DNA of 64,000 nt, taken from CAZCCM01 sp964616165 (GTDB lineage Bacteria; Bacillota; Clostridia; TANB77; CAG-508). Positions 17,142-26,184 of this stretch are shown here, one piece after another. The stretch is from NCBI GenBank assembly GCA_964616165.1, contig CAZTTS010000005.1:1-64000 (forward strand), written 5' to 3'. The notes below the pieces were generated by a model. That model worked only from the letters and a program-made list of their open reading frames with translations, ran no database searches and was not told the origin of the DNA. How positions within the stretch are numbered: the stretch's first letter is position 1; each line of letters opens with the position of its first letter. The translations under genes were made by a program, and so were the position numbers.

Positions 17142-17765
17142 ATGGAATATATATTAATTGATGAGAAAAATACATATATAGATGAAGAAGTTGAAATAGG
17201 AGAAAACTCTATAATACATCCTTTTGTATTCTTAAAAGGAAATACTAAAATAGGTTCAAATGTAGAAATTAAACCATTTTCTACTATTATTAACTCTACT
17301 ATTGGAGACAGTACTATTATTGATTCATCTAATATAGAAGATAGTATTATTGGAAATAATAATAAAATTGGTCCAATGGCACATTTAAGACCTGGTAATA
17401 ATATTGGAAATAACTGTAAAATTGGTAATTTTGTTGAAGTAAAAAACTCAACTTTAGGAAATAATATTAAGGCATCACATTTATCATATATAGGTGATGC
17501 TGATTTAGAAAGTAATATAAATATTGGATGTGGAGTTGTTTTTGTGAACTATGATGGTGCAAATAAATTTAGAATTACTGTTAAAAGTAATGCCTTTATT
17601 GGATCTAATGTTAATATAATTGCACCTGTAACTATTGAAGAAAACTCATATATTGCAGCAGGCTCAACTCTAACTATTGATACAGAAAAAGACGATTTAG
17701 TAATCGCAAGGCAAAAAGAAAGAATAATTAAAAATTGGAAAAGACCAGAGAAAAAGGGAGAATAA
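17142..17765 (+). CDS. GlmU-like acetyltransferase domain protein (left-handed beta helix), without uridyltransferase domain
   Basis: The 207 residues are a run of hexapeptide repeats. They match the C-terminal half of GlmU, including AHLRPGNNIG, KIGNFVEVKNS, KASHLSYIGDA, VNYDGANK, AFIGSNVNIIAPV and YIAAGSTL. The catalytic His in KASHLSYIGD and the acetyl-CoA-binding loops are intact. In full GlmU this half makes N-acetylglucosamine-1-phosphate from glucosamine-1-phosphate, the product of GlmM encoded 0.6 kb upstream. The N-terminal pyrophosphorylase half is absent and must be encoded elsewhere. It could alternatively acetylate another sugar phosphate. Confidence 0.85.
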   Translation: MEYILIDEKNTYIDEEVEIGENSIIHPFVFLKGNTKIGSNVEIKPFSTIINSTIGDSTIIDSSNIEDSIIGNNNKIGPMAHLRPGNNIGNNCKIGNFVEVKNSTLGNNIKASHLSYIGDADLESNINIGCGVVFVNYDGANKFRITVKSNAFIGSNVNIIAPVTIEENSYIAAGSTLTIDTEKDDLVIARQKERIIKNWKRPEKKGE

Positions 17766-17766
17766 T

Positions 17767-19155
17767 ATGAAAGTAGTAATAATTGGTGGAGTAGCAGGAG
17801 GAATTACTGTTGCAAGAAGATTAAGAAGAAAAGATAAGAATATAGAAATTGAAATCATTGATAGATCATATCATTTAGCTCCTTCTTCATGCATGCTTCC
17901 ATATGCTCTTGAACAAAATTTTAATGAAGATCATCTACATACTGGGAATATAGAAGAATTTCAAGAAAAATATAATATTAAAGTTAAGTTAATGACAGAA
18001 GTTATTGATATAAACGAAAAAAACAAAGAACTAAAAGTAATTGAAACAGGTTCTGGTGCTATATATAAAGTTAATTTTGATAAATTAGTTATCTCAACTG
18101 GAACAGATGCAATTAAATTAAAAGAATTAGATAATTTGAATAATAATATATTTATATTTAAGAATATTAAAAATCTTCAAAGATTAAAAAGCAAATTATA
18201 TACTGAAGGTTATAAAGATATAACTGTTATAGGTGCAGGACCATTAGGATTAGAAATAGCAGAAGTTTTACATGGATTAGGTTTTAACCTTACTGTAATT
18301 GATAGAGAAAAAAGAATTCTACCTCAATACAATGCTTCAATAGCAGAAATATTAGAAAAAAGTATAAAAGATAAAATTAATCTTTTAACAGATTCAAAAA
18401 TATTATCTTCTAAACTACAAGGAGATAAAATTGAATTAAGATTAAATACTGGAACACATTTAACAGACATTGTTATTGTAACTGTGGGAAATAGACCAAA
18501 TACTAACTTTTTAGATAATTCTAATATAAAGAAAGATAAATCAGGATTTATTTATGTAGATGAATACTTTAAAACCAATAATAAGGATATCTACGCACTT
18601 GGTGATGTTATTCTAACAAAAGAATATATAACAAAAGAAAATATGGTATTTGGAACAGCTGGAGTTACACAAAGACAAGCAAAATTTGTTGCAGATAATA
18701 TTTTATCTACAATTAATAAAAAAATAATAGCTCCACCATATAAAGGTGCTATAAAAACTGAAATAGTTAAAATCTTTGATTATACAATAGGAAGAGTTGG
18801 TCTAAATGAAAGAGAGATTTCGACATATTTAAAAAATAATAATAAAATAGTTTCTTTAGAACAAGATATTGATACAGTATATATAGAAGAAACAAGCAAT
18901 GTTACTTCTTTTGATTATGCAAGTCCAATATACTTAGTAGGTTATTTTAATAAAAAGAATCAAGAACTAATTGGAGTGCAAGCAGTTGGAAAGTATGGAA
19001 TTGATAAAAGACTTGATGTTGCAGCAACAGCTATAAGAGCAAATATGACTGCTGAAGATCTTATTAATTTAGATTTAACATATTCACCACCATATAATAT
19101 CCCTAAAGATATCTTAAACAGATTGGGCAGTTTAGCTGTTAAAGGTGATAATTAA
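17767..19155 (+). CDS. FAD-dependent CoA-disulfide reductase / NADH oxidase-like protein
   Basis: A 462-residue flavoprotein of the pyridine nucleotide-disulfide oxidoreductase superfamily. It has an N-terminal FAD motif (IIGGVAGGITVARRL), a single redox Cys at residue 42 in APSSCMLPY, and an NAD(P)H-binding GAGPLGLEIAEVL near 155. The second FAD motif (DIYALGDV) and a C-terminal dimerisation domain follow. The lone Cys at this place is typical of CoA-disulfide reductase and water-forming NADH oxidase, which act in redox balance or oxygen removal. The sequence cannot separate these roles. It starts 1 nt after the acetyltransferase stop and overlaps the murT-like gene by 1 nt. Confidence 0.85.
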   Translation: MKVVIIGGVAGGITVARRLRRKDKNIEIEIIDRSYHLAPSSCMLPYALEQNFNEDHLHTGNIEEFQEKYNIKVKLMTEVIDINEKNKELKVIETGSGAIYKVNFDKLVISTGTDAIKLKELDNLNNNIFIFKNIKNLQRLKSKLYTEGYKDITVIGAGPLGLEIAEVLHGLGFNLTVIDREKRILPQYNASIAEILEKSIKDKINLLTDSKILSSKLQGDKIELRLNTGTHLTDIVIVTVGNRPNTNFLDNSNIKKDKSGFIYVDEYFKTNNKDIYALGDVILTKEYITKENMVFGTAGVTQRQAKFVADNILSTINKKIIAPPYKGAIKTEIVKIFDYTIGRVGLNEREISTYLKNNNKIVSLEQDIDTVYIEETSNVTSFDYASPIYLVGYFNKKNQELIGVQAVGKYGIDKRLDVAATAIRANMTAEDLINLDLTYSPPYNIPKDILNRLGSLAVKGDN

Positions 19156-20516
19156 TGAGATTTTATTTAGCTATAATACTTTGTAAAATATTAGATATTA
19201 TAGCAAAAATTCTAATTGGACATCCATCACATAAAGCTGGTAAAATAGCTTTAAAAATTTATCCTGAACTTTTAAGTAAAATTGAAAAGCCAGAAAAGAT
19301 TGTAGGAATAACAGGAACAAATGGTAAAACAACTGTTACTAATTTGCTTGTAGATACAATGGAAAATTTAGGATATAAAGTGCTACATAATAAAGAAGGA
19401 GCAAATATTGAAGATGGATTAGTTACAGCTTTAGTTACAGGTTCAACTCTAAAAGGTAAGACTAAGTATAAACATGCAGTATTAGAACTTGATGAAAGAT
19501 ATATGCCTGTTCTTCTTAAAGGAATTCACTTAGATCATTTAATAATTACAAATATGCTTCGAGACTCTATAAGAAGAAATGCTCATGTTGAATTTATAAC
19601 TAAAATCTTAACTGATTCAATAAAAGAAGTTACTACTATAATAGTAAATGGAGATGATATTGTAGCATCAAGTATTGGTAATGTTAAAAACAAAATATAT
19701 TATTCGTTTTCAAAACAGGAAAAGGACAGTGAAAAACCATTTAATAGAATTAGAGATATAATGGTTTGTCCAGAATGTTTTGAATATTTACAATTTGATT
19801 ATGTTAAAACAAATCATATAGGTAAAATATATTGCCCTAATGGACATATACAAAATGCTAAGTCAGATTATAATATCAATACTATTAATAAAGACAAGAA
19901 CACTATGGAAGTTAATATAAAAGGCAATAATTTTGATTTTCCACTAATATCGGAATCAATGTTTAATCAATACAATGAAGTAGCTGTTATTTCTTATTTA
20001 AGTGAAATCGGTCATACTCCTGAGGAGATAGCGGAAGCTTTAAAAGATATTAAAATAGTTAAAACTAGATATTCTGAATATAAACTTCAAGATAATAAGA
20101 AATTTATATTAAACTTAACTAAGGGACAAAATTCTTTTGCATGTACAAATGTATTTAAATATGTTAAAGATTATCCTGGTACTAAAAGTATTATTTTAAT
20201 ATTAGATGATGCAACTGACAATAAAGAAGCATCTGAAACTGTTATGTGGCATTATGATGCAGATTGGAACTTATTTAATGACCCAACAGTAAAACAAGTA
20301 ATAATAGGTGGTCAGAGATCTGTAGATATGCTTTTAAAAGCTTTATTAGACGGCATTCCAAAAGAAAAACTTCATTATGAATTAGATGAGCTAGATACAC
20401 CAAATAAACTAGATTATTCTTCAGATACAATTTTCTTATTATATGATATATATGCACAAAAATTAGCTTGGAAAATACGAGATAAAATCTTAGATGAGAA
20501 AGGAATAAAGAATTAA
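19155..20516 (+). CDS. murT: MurT-like Mur ligase family protein with altered active-site motifs
   Basis: MurT with GatD amidates the D-glutamate of lipid II. This 453-residue homologue has the Mur-ligase P-loop GITGTNGKTTVTN (51-63), EGAN and RDSIRR (RDQxDR in the family). It also has a zinc-ribbon insert with C205, C208, C227 and H231, where the family normally has four Cys. The family's NPAG motif reads TKGQ (322-325), and the following N-D-x-x-A-D-G-R-D-x-S-W segment reads DDATDNKEASETVMW; the DAD at 368-370 is kept. ATP binding is therefore likely, but amide transfer is uncertain. The gene overlaps the flavoprotein gene by 1 nt and is followed at once by the gatD-like gene. Confidence 0.8.
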   Translation: MRFYLAIILCKILDIIAKILIGHPSHKAGKIALKIYPELLSKIEKPEKIVGITGTNGKTTVTNLLVDTMENLGYKVLHNKEGANIEDGLVTALVTGSTLKGKTKYKHAVLELDERYMPVLLKGIHLDHLIITNMLRDSIRRNAHVEFITKILTDSIKEVTTIIVNGDDIVASSIGNVKNKIYYSFSKQEKDSEKPFNRIRDIMVCPECFEYLQFDYVKTNHIGKIYCPNGHIQNAKSDYNINTINKDKNTMEVNIKGNNFDFPLISESMFNQYNEVAVISYLSEIGHTPEEIAEALKDIKIVKTRYSEYKLQDNKKFILNLTKGQNSFACTNVFKYVKDYPGTKSIILILDDATDNKEASETVMWHYDADWNLFNDPTVKQVIIGGQRSVDMLLKALLDGIPKEKLHYELDELDTPNKLDYSSDTIFLLYDIYAQKLAWKIRDKILDEKGIKN

Positions 20517-20517
20517 T

Positions 20518-21246
20518 ATGAAAATAGAAATACTTTACCCAGAATTTTGTAATCTATATGGTGATTTAGGTAATGTTTTATATTTAGAAGAAACATTAAA
20601 AAATAGTGCAGAATTCATATATACAAATATTCTAGATAAACCAAGATTTTTATCTGAAGATATATCTTTAGTATATATTGGTTCTTTATCTGAAAATTCA
20701 CAAAAAATAGTTTTAGAAAAATTATTACCATATAAAGATGAAATTAATCAAAAAATACAAAACAATCAAACATTCCTAGCAACTGGTAATGCTTTTGAAT
20801 TGTTTGGACAATATATATTAGAAGAAAATGGAAATAAAATCGAGTGTCTAGGTATAATAAATACATATGCAAAACAAGAAATGATGAAAAGATGGAATGC
20901 TTTTTGTCTTGCTGAGTATGAGGAAATACAAATTGTAGGTTTTAAAAGTCAATTTACAGAAAGTTTCTTAATTAATAAAGAAGAAAATTTGCCTTTTACT
21001 GCTAAGGTTATTAGAGGTTCAGGAATAAGTAAAGATTCAAAAGATGAGATAATTAAAATCAATAATTTTTATGCTACATATCTTTTAGGTCCACTACTGC
21101 CTTTAAATCCACTTTTTACAAAAAAACTATTAAGTTCTATAGGATATAATGAAGAGCTAGCATATGAAGATATTGCTATGCGAGCATATAGTTTAAGATT
21201 AAATGATTTTACAAATCCTAAGAAAAAGATAGATACAAATGATTAA
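20518..21246 (+). CDS. gatD: GatD-like glutamine amidotransferase homologue lacking catalytic Cys and His
   Basis: GatD normally hydrolyses glutamine and feeds ammonia to MurT. Homology over 242 residues is clear: LYGDLGNVLYLEE near the N-terminus, LFGQYI, and TYLLGPLLPLNP near the C-terminus. The family's nucleophile motif ICGGYQ reads ATGNAF, with T89 in place of Cys. The TYLHGP motif reads TYLLGP, with L190 in place of His. The IGGGS loop reads IGSLS. The frame is uninterrupted, so this is a selected pseudoenzyme rather than a pseudogene. It pairs with the divergent MurT-like protein. Its stop lies 4 nt from the convergent xerC stop. Confidence 0.8.
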   Translation: MKIEILYPEFCNLYGDLGNVLYLEETLKNSAEFIYTNILDKPRFLSEDISLVYIGSLSENSQKIVLEKLLPYKDEINQKIQNNQTFLATGNAFELFGQYILEENGNKIECLGIINTYAKQEMMKRWNAFCLAEYEEIQIVGFKSQFTESFLINKEENLPFTAKVIRGSGISKDSKDEIIKINNFYATYLLGPLLPLNPLFTKKLLSSIGYNEELAYEDIAMRAYSLRLNDFTNPKKKIDTND

Positions 21247-21250
21247 TATA

Positions 21251-22282
21251 TTATAAATTAGCTAAAGGATTGCTTTCTAAAGCTTCTTTTACCTGTTCTT
21301 CGTTTAAATGAGTATAGATTTCGGTTGTTGCGATAGACTCATGACCTAAAACTTTCTGTAATGCTCGTATATCTACATTCCCATGTTGATACATTAAAGT
21401 TGCTGCTGTATGTCTTAATTTATGTGTAGAATATTTATCAGTATTTATTCCTGCTTTTTGAAGTTCTGCTTTAACTATATATTGTACAGATCTTCTACTT
21501 ATTCTAACTTTTCTTTCACTTAAAAATAATGCATCTTTATGTTCTGGTTCAACTTCGTCATCTGGTCTTACTTTTAAATAATTATTTATAGCTTTACTAC
21601 AAGCCTTATTTAAAAACAACTCTCTTTCTTTATTGCCTTTTCCTTTTATTCTAATTTTCTTTTCAATAAAATTTATATCACTAATATTAATAGCTATAAG
21701 TTCACCCAGTCTTAAGCCACAATTTAAAAACAATGTTATTATTGCTGTATTTCTTTCAATAAATTTGTCTGAAGATTTAGGATTAAATTCTGGATTTTCA
21801 ACTACTTCTAATAGTCTTTTTGACTCATCTAAATTTAAATAAACAGGTAGTTTTTTAGGAATCTTAGGGGTTTCTAAATTAATAGTAGGGTTTTCTGTTA
21901 ATTTTTTTGTTATCTTTGTTTGATATTTAAAGAATGATCTTATAGAAGATGCTCTCCTTGCTATTGTTACAGGACCTACATTATACCCATCTTTTAAATA
22001 ATACAAGAAAGCATGAATATCTTCTATTACAATCTTTTTAATAAAATCATATTCTAATTTACTAATATCAATATATTTTATAACTTCAGGATATGAAGCA
22101 TTGTCAGGGTTAACAGTACCAGCAGGAATTTTATCACCGCTATATCTATATCTTAAATATTTAAAGAAGTGAGATAGGTCATAACCATACTCCTTAACTG
22201 TGCCTTTAGACTTATTTAATATAGTAGCAGTATATTCTAAGTATTCATTTAAAAATTTTGGATTTTCTTCTTTTTTAATCAT
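21251..22282 (-). CDS. xerC: Tyrosine recombinase XerC
   Basis: XerC/XerD resolve chromosome dimers at dif during division. I place the start at ATG 22282, preceded by GAGGG; an in-frame ATG 35 codons upstream gives a hydrophobic, unsupported extension. The 343-residue product has an N-terminal SAM-like core-binding domain and a catalytic domain. All catalytic residues are present: Arg in NCGLRLGEL, Lys in KGKGNKER, HKLRHTAATLM (His and Arg), His in LGHESIATT and Tyr in EIYTHL. A second Xer recombinase gene lies at the right edge of the window, making a probable XerC/XerD pair. It is transcribed against the preceding operon and divergently from the next gene. Confidence 0.9.
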   Translation of the reverse strand: MIKKEENPKFLNEYLEYTATILNKSKGTVKEYGYDLSHFFKYLRYRYSGDKIPAGTVNPDNASYPEVIKYIDISKLEYDFIKKIVIEDIHAFLYYLKDGYNVGPVTIARRASSIRSFFKYQTKITKKLTENPTINLETPKIPKKLPVYLNLDESKRLLEVVENPEFNPKSSDKFIERNTAIITLFLNCGLRLGELIAINISDINFIEKKIRIKGKGNKERELFLNKACSKAINNYLKVRPDDEVEPEHKDALFLSERKVRISRRSVQYIVKAELQKAGINTDKYSTHKLRHTAATLMYQHGNVDIRALQKVLGHESIATTEIYTHLNEEQVKEALESNPLANL

Positions 22283-22422
22283 ACACCCTCTATAATTATA
22301 ATACCAAAAGAAGGGAAATATTAATAGAGTTTTGTGCAATGTTTTTATTAAGAATATGTAACAAATACAATATTTAATAAAAAACAATGGAAAAACAGTT
22401 AAAAAAAAGATAACATATTATT

Positions 22423-23106
22423 ATGAACAATAAAGAAATGAATGTTTTTCAATCTAGAGAAGAACAAACAAAAGAGAATATTATAGAAACTAAAAAACAG
22501 AAAATATTGCTGTTAAGTATAATACTTTTCTTAGTTGTATTGGTTACTTTAGTAATATTTGTTAGAAGAAATATTGAAATCATAGAAGAAATGAAACCAT
22601 CATTAATAACTATATCTGTTCCTAAAAGTGAAGCTTTTGCTAAAAACACAAAAATAGAAGTAGGGTACTTACTAATGCCTGATCATATTGATTCTAGTAC
22701 TTTAACTTGGCATAGTTCAAATGAAGAAGTTGCACAATTTTTAGAAGGTAATGTTCTACAGACTTTATCTATTGGTCAATCAATGATTTACGCTGAATTA
22801 GGTGGTGTTAAAAGTAATGAACTAAATATTATTGTTGCTAATTTCTTAGAAGATGTAGATATTACTAATATACCTAAACAATTATCAATAAATAAAAGCT
22901 TAGAACTTGAAGTAGAACTACTTCCAGCCGATTCAGTTAATACTACAATTAAAATAGAATCATCAGATGAGAAAATAATATCAGTGAGAGAGAGGACAAT
23001 AACAGCACATCATGCTGGAGAAGCTACTTTAACAATAAAAGATAAGTTCAATAATATCTTAAGAAGTTACGAAATACAGGTTATAGCTGATTCAAGTACA
23101 ATATAA
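22423..23106 (+). CDS. Membrane-anchored protein with two Ig-like (Big2-like) domains
   Basis: This 227-residue protein has a short cytoplasmic N-terminus, one membrane helix (about 28-47) and an extracytoplasmic part resembling two bacterial Ig-like domains. Hallmarks are VGYLLMPDHIDSSTLTWHSS with EVAQFLEG, and VELLPADSVNTTIKIESSD with KIISVRERTITAHHAGEATL. Big2 domains serve in adhesion or in wall-associated proteins; no catalytic domain is seen. The ribosome-binding site is poor, so the start is uncertain. It is divergent from xerC, with a 140-nt gap between starts, and is followed by a strong terminator. Confidence 0.65.
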   Translation: MNNKEMNVFQSREEQTKENIIETKKQKILLLSIILFLVVLVTLVIFVRRNIEIIEEMKPSLITISVPKSEAFAKNTKIEVGYLLMPDHIDSSTLTWHSSNEEVAQFLEGNVLQTLSIGQSMIYAELGGVKSNELNIIVANFLEDVDITNIPKQLSINKSLELEVELLPADSVNTTIKIESSDEKIISVRERTITAHHAGEATLTIKDKFNNILRSYEIQVIADSSTI

Positions 23107-23203
23107 TAATATTTTTATACAAGATATCGTAACTTAAACATAATACTTAATATATTACAGATATTACAAACATTATAAATAATATAGATATTCAAAATTT
23201 ATA

Positions 23204-23231
23204 GAAAGGGACGCGTCCCTTTCATTTTTTC
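23204..23231 (+). terminator. Intrinsic terminator after the Ig-like protein gene
   Basis: A 20-nt perfect palindrome (GAAAGGGACG/CGTCCCTTTC, 23204-23223) is followed by ATTTTTTCT. It is the most GC-rich hairpin in the window and could work in both directions. Confidence 0.85.
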
Positions 23232-23575
23232 TATATTTTTAGTTTTATTAAGAAACTATAAATATAGTATTAATTCAGAAATTTTTTCTAAAATCTAAAT
23301 ATATAAATAATTACAATTAAATAAAATTATCAATATGAATATTATTATAAATATAAAATAAATATCTATATCAAAATAAATGATAATAAAAAAATAACTA
23401 CAAACTAAATTTAAATACATATAAAATATTTTTTATAAACAATCTTTAAATTATTTTATATCTACCAAGCTCTAAAATTTAAAATTATACTTTTATAATA
23501 AAAACTAAGTATATATCATAGATCATATTAATATTTTAATATGGAAATTCTTAAATGTTGATTTATCAGGATTCT

Positions 23576-23708
23576 AAAATATGACCAAAAAAACGAGGCT
23601 CTAGAATCGATTTTAAGGCATTTTTAAAAGTTTCCCATATACTATCATTAACGTAGACGCTTCGTTTACAAGGCTTAGAGCGATTTTCGTATTTATAGTG
23701 AAATATGA
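23576..23708. other. Structured G/C-richer island in the non-coding gap (candidate ncRNA or small repeat element)
   Basis: Nested pairing is visible. ACGA (23593-23596) pairs with TCGT (23687-23690), GCTCTA (23598-23603) with TAGAGC (23676-23681), and a seven-pair hairpin GTAGACG/CGTTTAC with loop CTT sits at 23653-23669. The island is flanked by direct copies of AAATATGA (23577-23584 and 23701-23708). Base composition contrasts with the surrounding A/T. No reading frame covers it. Strand is not determined. Confidence 0.4.
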
Positions 23709-23961
23709 TTTTAAAAATTTAATATGAGTTATTTTTTTATAAAAGGAGTTAAAAATATATTTAGTATAAAATAAATATAAACTAATATAAAATTATATAA
23801 ATTAATTTATGGATATAATTAAAAATAAATAGATATATAATATAAAGAATAAAATATAAGCTCTAAAATAAGAATATAAAAGCAAATATAATAATAAGAA
23901 GATATATTATATATTCTTTATCAGAAGAATAGACAAATTAAACAGAGAGACAGCTAAAAAC

Positions 23962-23995
23962 AACAAAAAAAGCTATATCAAGTGAATGATATAAC
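23962..23995 (-). terminator. Intrinsic terminator of the clpX operon
   Basis: On the minus strand GTTATATCA pairs with TGATATAGC (nine pairs, one G-U, 6-nt loop) and is followed by seven T. It lies 58 nt past the clpX stop. Confidence 0.8.
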
Positions 23996-24052
23996 TTTTG
24001 ATATTAGAGCTGCATAAAACAATCATTTTGTGCAATTACTTCTTATTTTATT

Positions 24053-25357
24053 TTAGTTGGCTGCTTGCTTATTCTCTTCTGACTTAACTTCAGGTTCTTG
24101 CTTGTCTTCAGCCTTTCCATCATATACTAGGACTGCCTTCTCTAAATTTAATACATTATCTTTTGTTATTATACACTTCTTTATAGCTTTATTTGATGGT
24201 ATTTCAAACATTGCATCACGCATTATTTCTTCTAAGATAGATCTTAATCCTCTAGCTCCAGTTTCTCTTTCTATAGCTTTTTTAACAATTTCATCTATCG
24301 CGTCTTCATCAAATTCTAATTCTACATTATCTAAAGATAAAAGCTTTGTAAATTGCTTAATTAGAGAGTTTTTAGGTTTTGTTAATATAAGTTTTAAAGC
24401 TTTTTCATCTAATGCCTCTAAAGCGCTATATATTGGAAGTCTTCCTACAAATTCTGGAATTAATCCAAATTTAATTAAGTCTTCAGGTTGCATAAATTTT
24501 AAAGCTTCACCTTTAATAGTTTCATCTTTACTCTTAATATTAGCTTCAAAACCAATCGTCTTCTCTCCAATTCTATTATTTATTATATCTTCTAAGCCTT
24601 CAAATGCTCCACCACATATAAATAAAATATTTGTAGTATCAATATATATTAATTCTTGTGCAGGATGCTTTCTTCCTCCCTGAGGTGGTATTCCTGCCAT
24701 TGTTCCTTCAATAATTTTTAGAAGTGCTTGTTGTACTCCCTCTCCACTCACATCTCTTGTTATAGACTGATGTTCAGATTTTCTAGTAATTTTATCAATT
24801 TCATCTACATATATAATACCTTTTTGTGCTTTTTCAATATCAAAATCAGCCGCTTGTAGTAATCTAACTAGAATGTTTTCAACATCGTCTCCCACATAAC
24901 CAGCCTCAGTAAGTGTTGTAGCATCAGCTATTGCAAATGGTACATTTAATATTTTAGCAAGAGTTTGAGCAAGTAATGTTTTTCCTGATCCTGTAGGGCC
25001 TAATAATAATATATTACTTTTTTGTATTTCAACATCATTATCTTCTTCTGAAAGATTATTAATTCTTTTATAATGATTATATACTGCAACAGAAAGAGTT
25101 TTCTTTGCATCTTCCTGCCCTATTACATATTTGTCTAAATGCGATTTAATTTCAGATGGTTTTAAAACATCAATTTTTGCGCCTTTGCTAGCTTTTTTTG
25201 TTTGTTCAATTTCAAATTGAATCATTTCATAGCAAACATTAACACACTCATCACAAATAAATGCATTATCTAAGCCTTCAATCATCTTATTTGCCAATGC
25301 TGCTGGTTTACCACAAAAAGAGCATTTAGGCATATCAGTTTCATCTTTTTTTGACAT
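24053..25357 (-). CDS. clpX: ATP-dependent unfoldase ClpX
   Basis: ClpX recognises, unfolds and threads substrates into ClpP. The 434 residues carry the N-terminal zinc-binding domain ([11 protein letters not shown]...CDECVNVC), Walker [15 protein letters not shown] near 122, Walker [11 protein letters not shown] and the pore-loop/sensor region [14 protein letters not shown] with GGRKHP. The C-terminal small domain has [15 protein letters not shown], and there is a charged low-complexity tail of about 25 residues. An AAAGGAGG ribosome-binding site lies upstream. It sits 13 nt downstream of clpP, and together with tig this gives the classical tig-clpP-clpX grouping. Confidence 0.97.
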   Translation of the reverse strand: MSKKDETDMPKCSFCGKPAALANKMIEGLDNAFICDECVNVCYEMIQFEIEQTKKASKGAKIDVLKPSEIKSHLDKYVIGQEDAKKTLSVAVYNHYKRINNLSEEDNDVEIQKSNILLLGPTGSGKTLLAQTLAKILNVPFAIADATTLTEAGYVGDDVENILVRLLQAADFDIEKAQKGIIYVDEIDKITRKSEHQSITRDVSGEGVQQALLKIIEGTMAGIPPQGGRKHPAQELIYIDTTNILFICGGAFEGLEDIINNRIGEKTIGFEANIKSKDETIKGEALKFMQPEDLIKFGLIPEFVGRLPIYSALEALDEKALKLILTKPKNSLIKQFTKLLSLDNVELEFDEDAIDEIVKKAIERETGARGLRSILEEIMRDAMFEIPSNKAIKKCIITKDNVLNLEKAVLVYDGKAEDKQEPEVKSEENKQAAN

Positions 25358-25370
25358 AGACTATCCTCCT

Positions 25371-25988
25371 TTACTCTCTAGTATCAAGTATTTTGTCTAT
25401 TAGTCCATATTCTAATGCTTCTTCAGCACTCATATAGTTATCTCTATCAGTATCTTGTTCTATTTTATCTAATGGTTGGCCTGTTTTTTCAGATAATATC
25501 TTATTCAGTTTTTCTCTTAATTTAAGTATGTGATCTGAATGTATTTTAATTTCAGTAGCTTGACCAGATAATCCGCCACCACCAATTAATGGTTGATGAA
25601 TTAATATTTCAGAATTTCTAGTAGCAAATCTTTTTCCTTTAGTTCCTGAAGCTAATAATACAGCTCCCATACTTGCAGCCATACCAATACAAATAGTAGA
25701 CACAGGACATTTAATATAGTTAATGGTATCAACTATAGCTAATCCATCTGATATTGACCCTCCTGGACTATTGATATATAAAAAGATTTCTTTATCAGGA
25801 TCTTCTGACTCTAAAAACAATAGTTGTGCAACAATAGTACTTGCTGACATAGGATTTACATCTTCTGATAAAAATATAATCCTATCTTTTAAAAGTCTAG
25901 AATATATATCATAACTTCTTTCTCCTCTATTTGTTTGTTCAATAACATAAGGGATTAAAGTATTTTCTTCTTTCTTATATATATACAT
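25371..25988 (-). CDS. clpP: ATP-dependent Clp protease proteolytic subunit
   Basis: ClpP forms the tetradecameric serine protease chamber used by ClpX and other Clp ATPases. The 205 residues show the start region [21 protein letters not shown], the catalytic Ser in [14 protein letters not shown], His in [15 protein letters not shown] and Asp in [16 protein letters not shown]. An AAAGGAG ribosome-binding site is present. A gap of about 200 nt separates it from the DUF5684-like gene, so it may have its own promoter. No CtsR or CIRCE operator was seen there. Confidence 0.97.
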   Translation of the reverse strand: MYIYKKEENTLIPYVIEQTNRGERSYDIYSRLLKDRIIFLSEDVNPMSASTIVAQLLFLESEDPDKEIFLYINSPGGSISDGLAIVDTINYIKCPVSTICIGMAASMGAVLLASGTKGKRFATRNSEILIHQPLIGGGGLSGQATEIKIHSDHILKLREKLNKILSEKTGQPLDKIEQDTDRDNYMSAEEALEYGLIDKILDTRE

Positions 25989-26110
25989 AATTTCTCCTTT
26001 ACAATTTAAATAATTATTATAAATAATAAGTTTAATTTCAAGTTTTATTCTTTTAAAATTATTATTTATAATAAAACATCAAAGTAAGTTAATTTTTAAA
26101 TTTAATTTAC

Positions 26111-26157
26111 CTTAACAAGAATCTCAAAACCTATAGCTTATATTAACTCTTGTTAAG
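26111..26157 (-). terminator. Inverted repeat, possible terminator after the DUF5684-like gene
   Basis: CTTAACAAGA (26111-26120) and TCTTGTTAAG (26148-26157) form a perfect 10-bp inverted repeat with a 27-nt loop, 28 nt beyond the gene's stop. The T-tract is weak, so an operator for clpP is the alternative. Confidence 0.4.
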
Positions 26158-26184
26158 ATAAAAATTAAACTTAATAAGTTTTTC

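Larger units (their letters stand above)
23107..24052. other. Non-coding AT-rich gap of about 0.95 kb
   Basis: No credible reading frame is visible on either strand. The stretch contains the terminator of the Ig-like gene (23204-23231), long tracts of almost pure A/T, one G/C-richer structured island (23576-23708, listed separately) and the clpX terminator (23962-23995). It is the only gene-free stretch above 300 nt in the window. Confidence 0.8.

Noticed and set aside
23232..23960. Replication origin, CRISPR or degraded gene in the AT-rich gap
   Set aside because: No DnaA-box clusters, no regularly spaced repeats and no frame with recognisable protein motifs were seen.
24057..24683. Plus-strand frame of 208 codons opposite clpX
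   Set aside because: Antisense shadow of conserved clpX coding sequence; Ser/Ile-rich without motifs.
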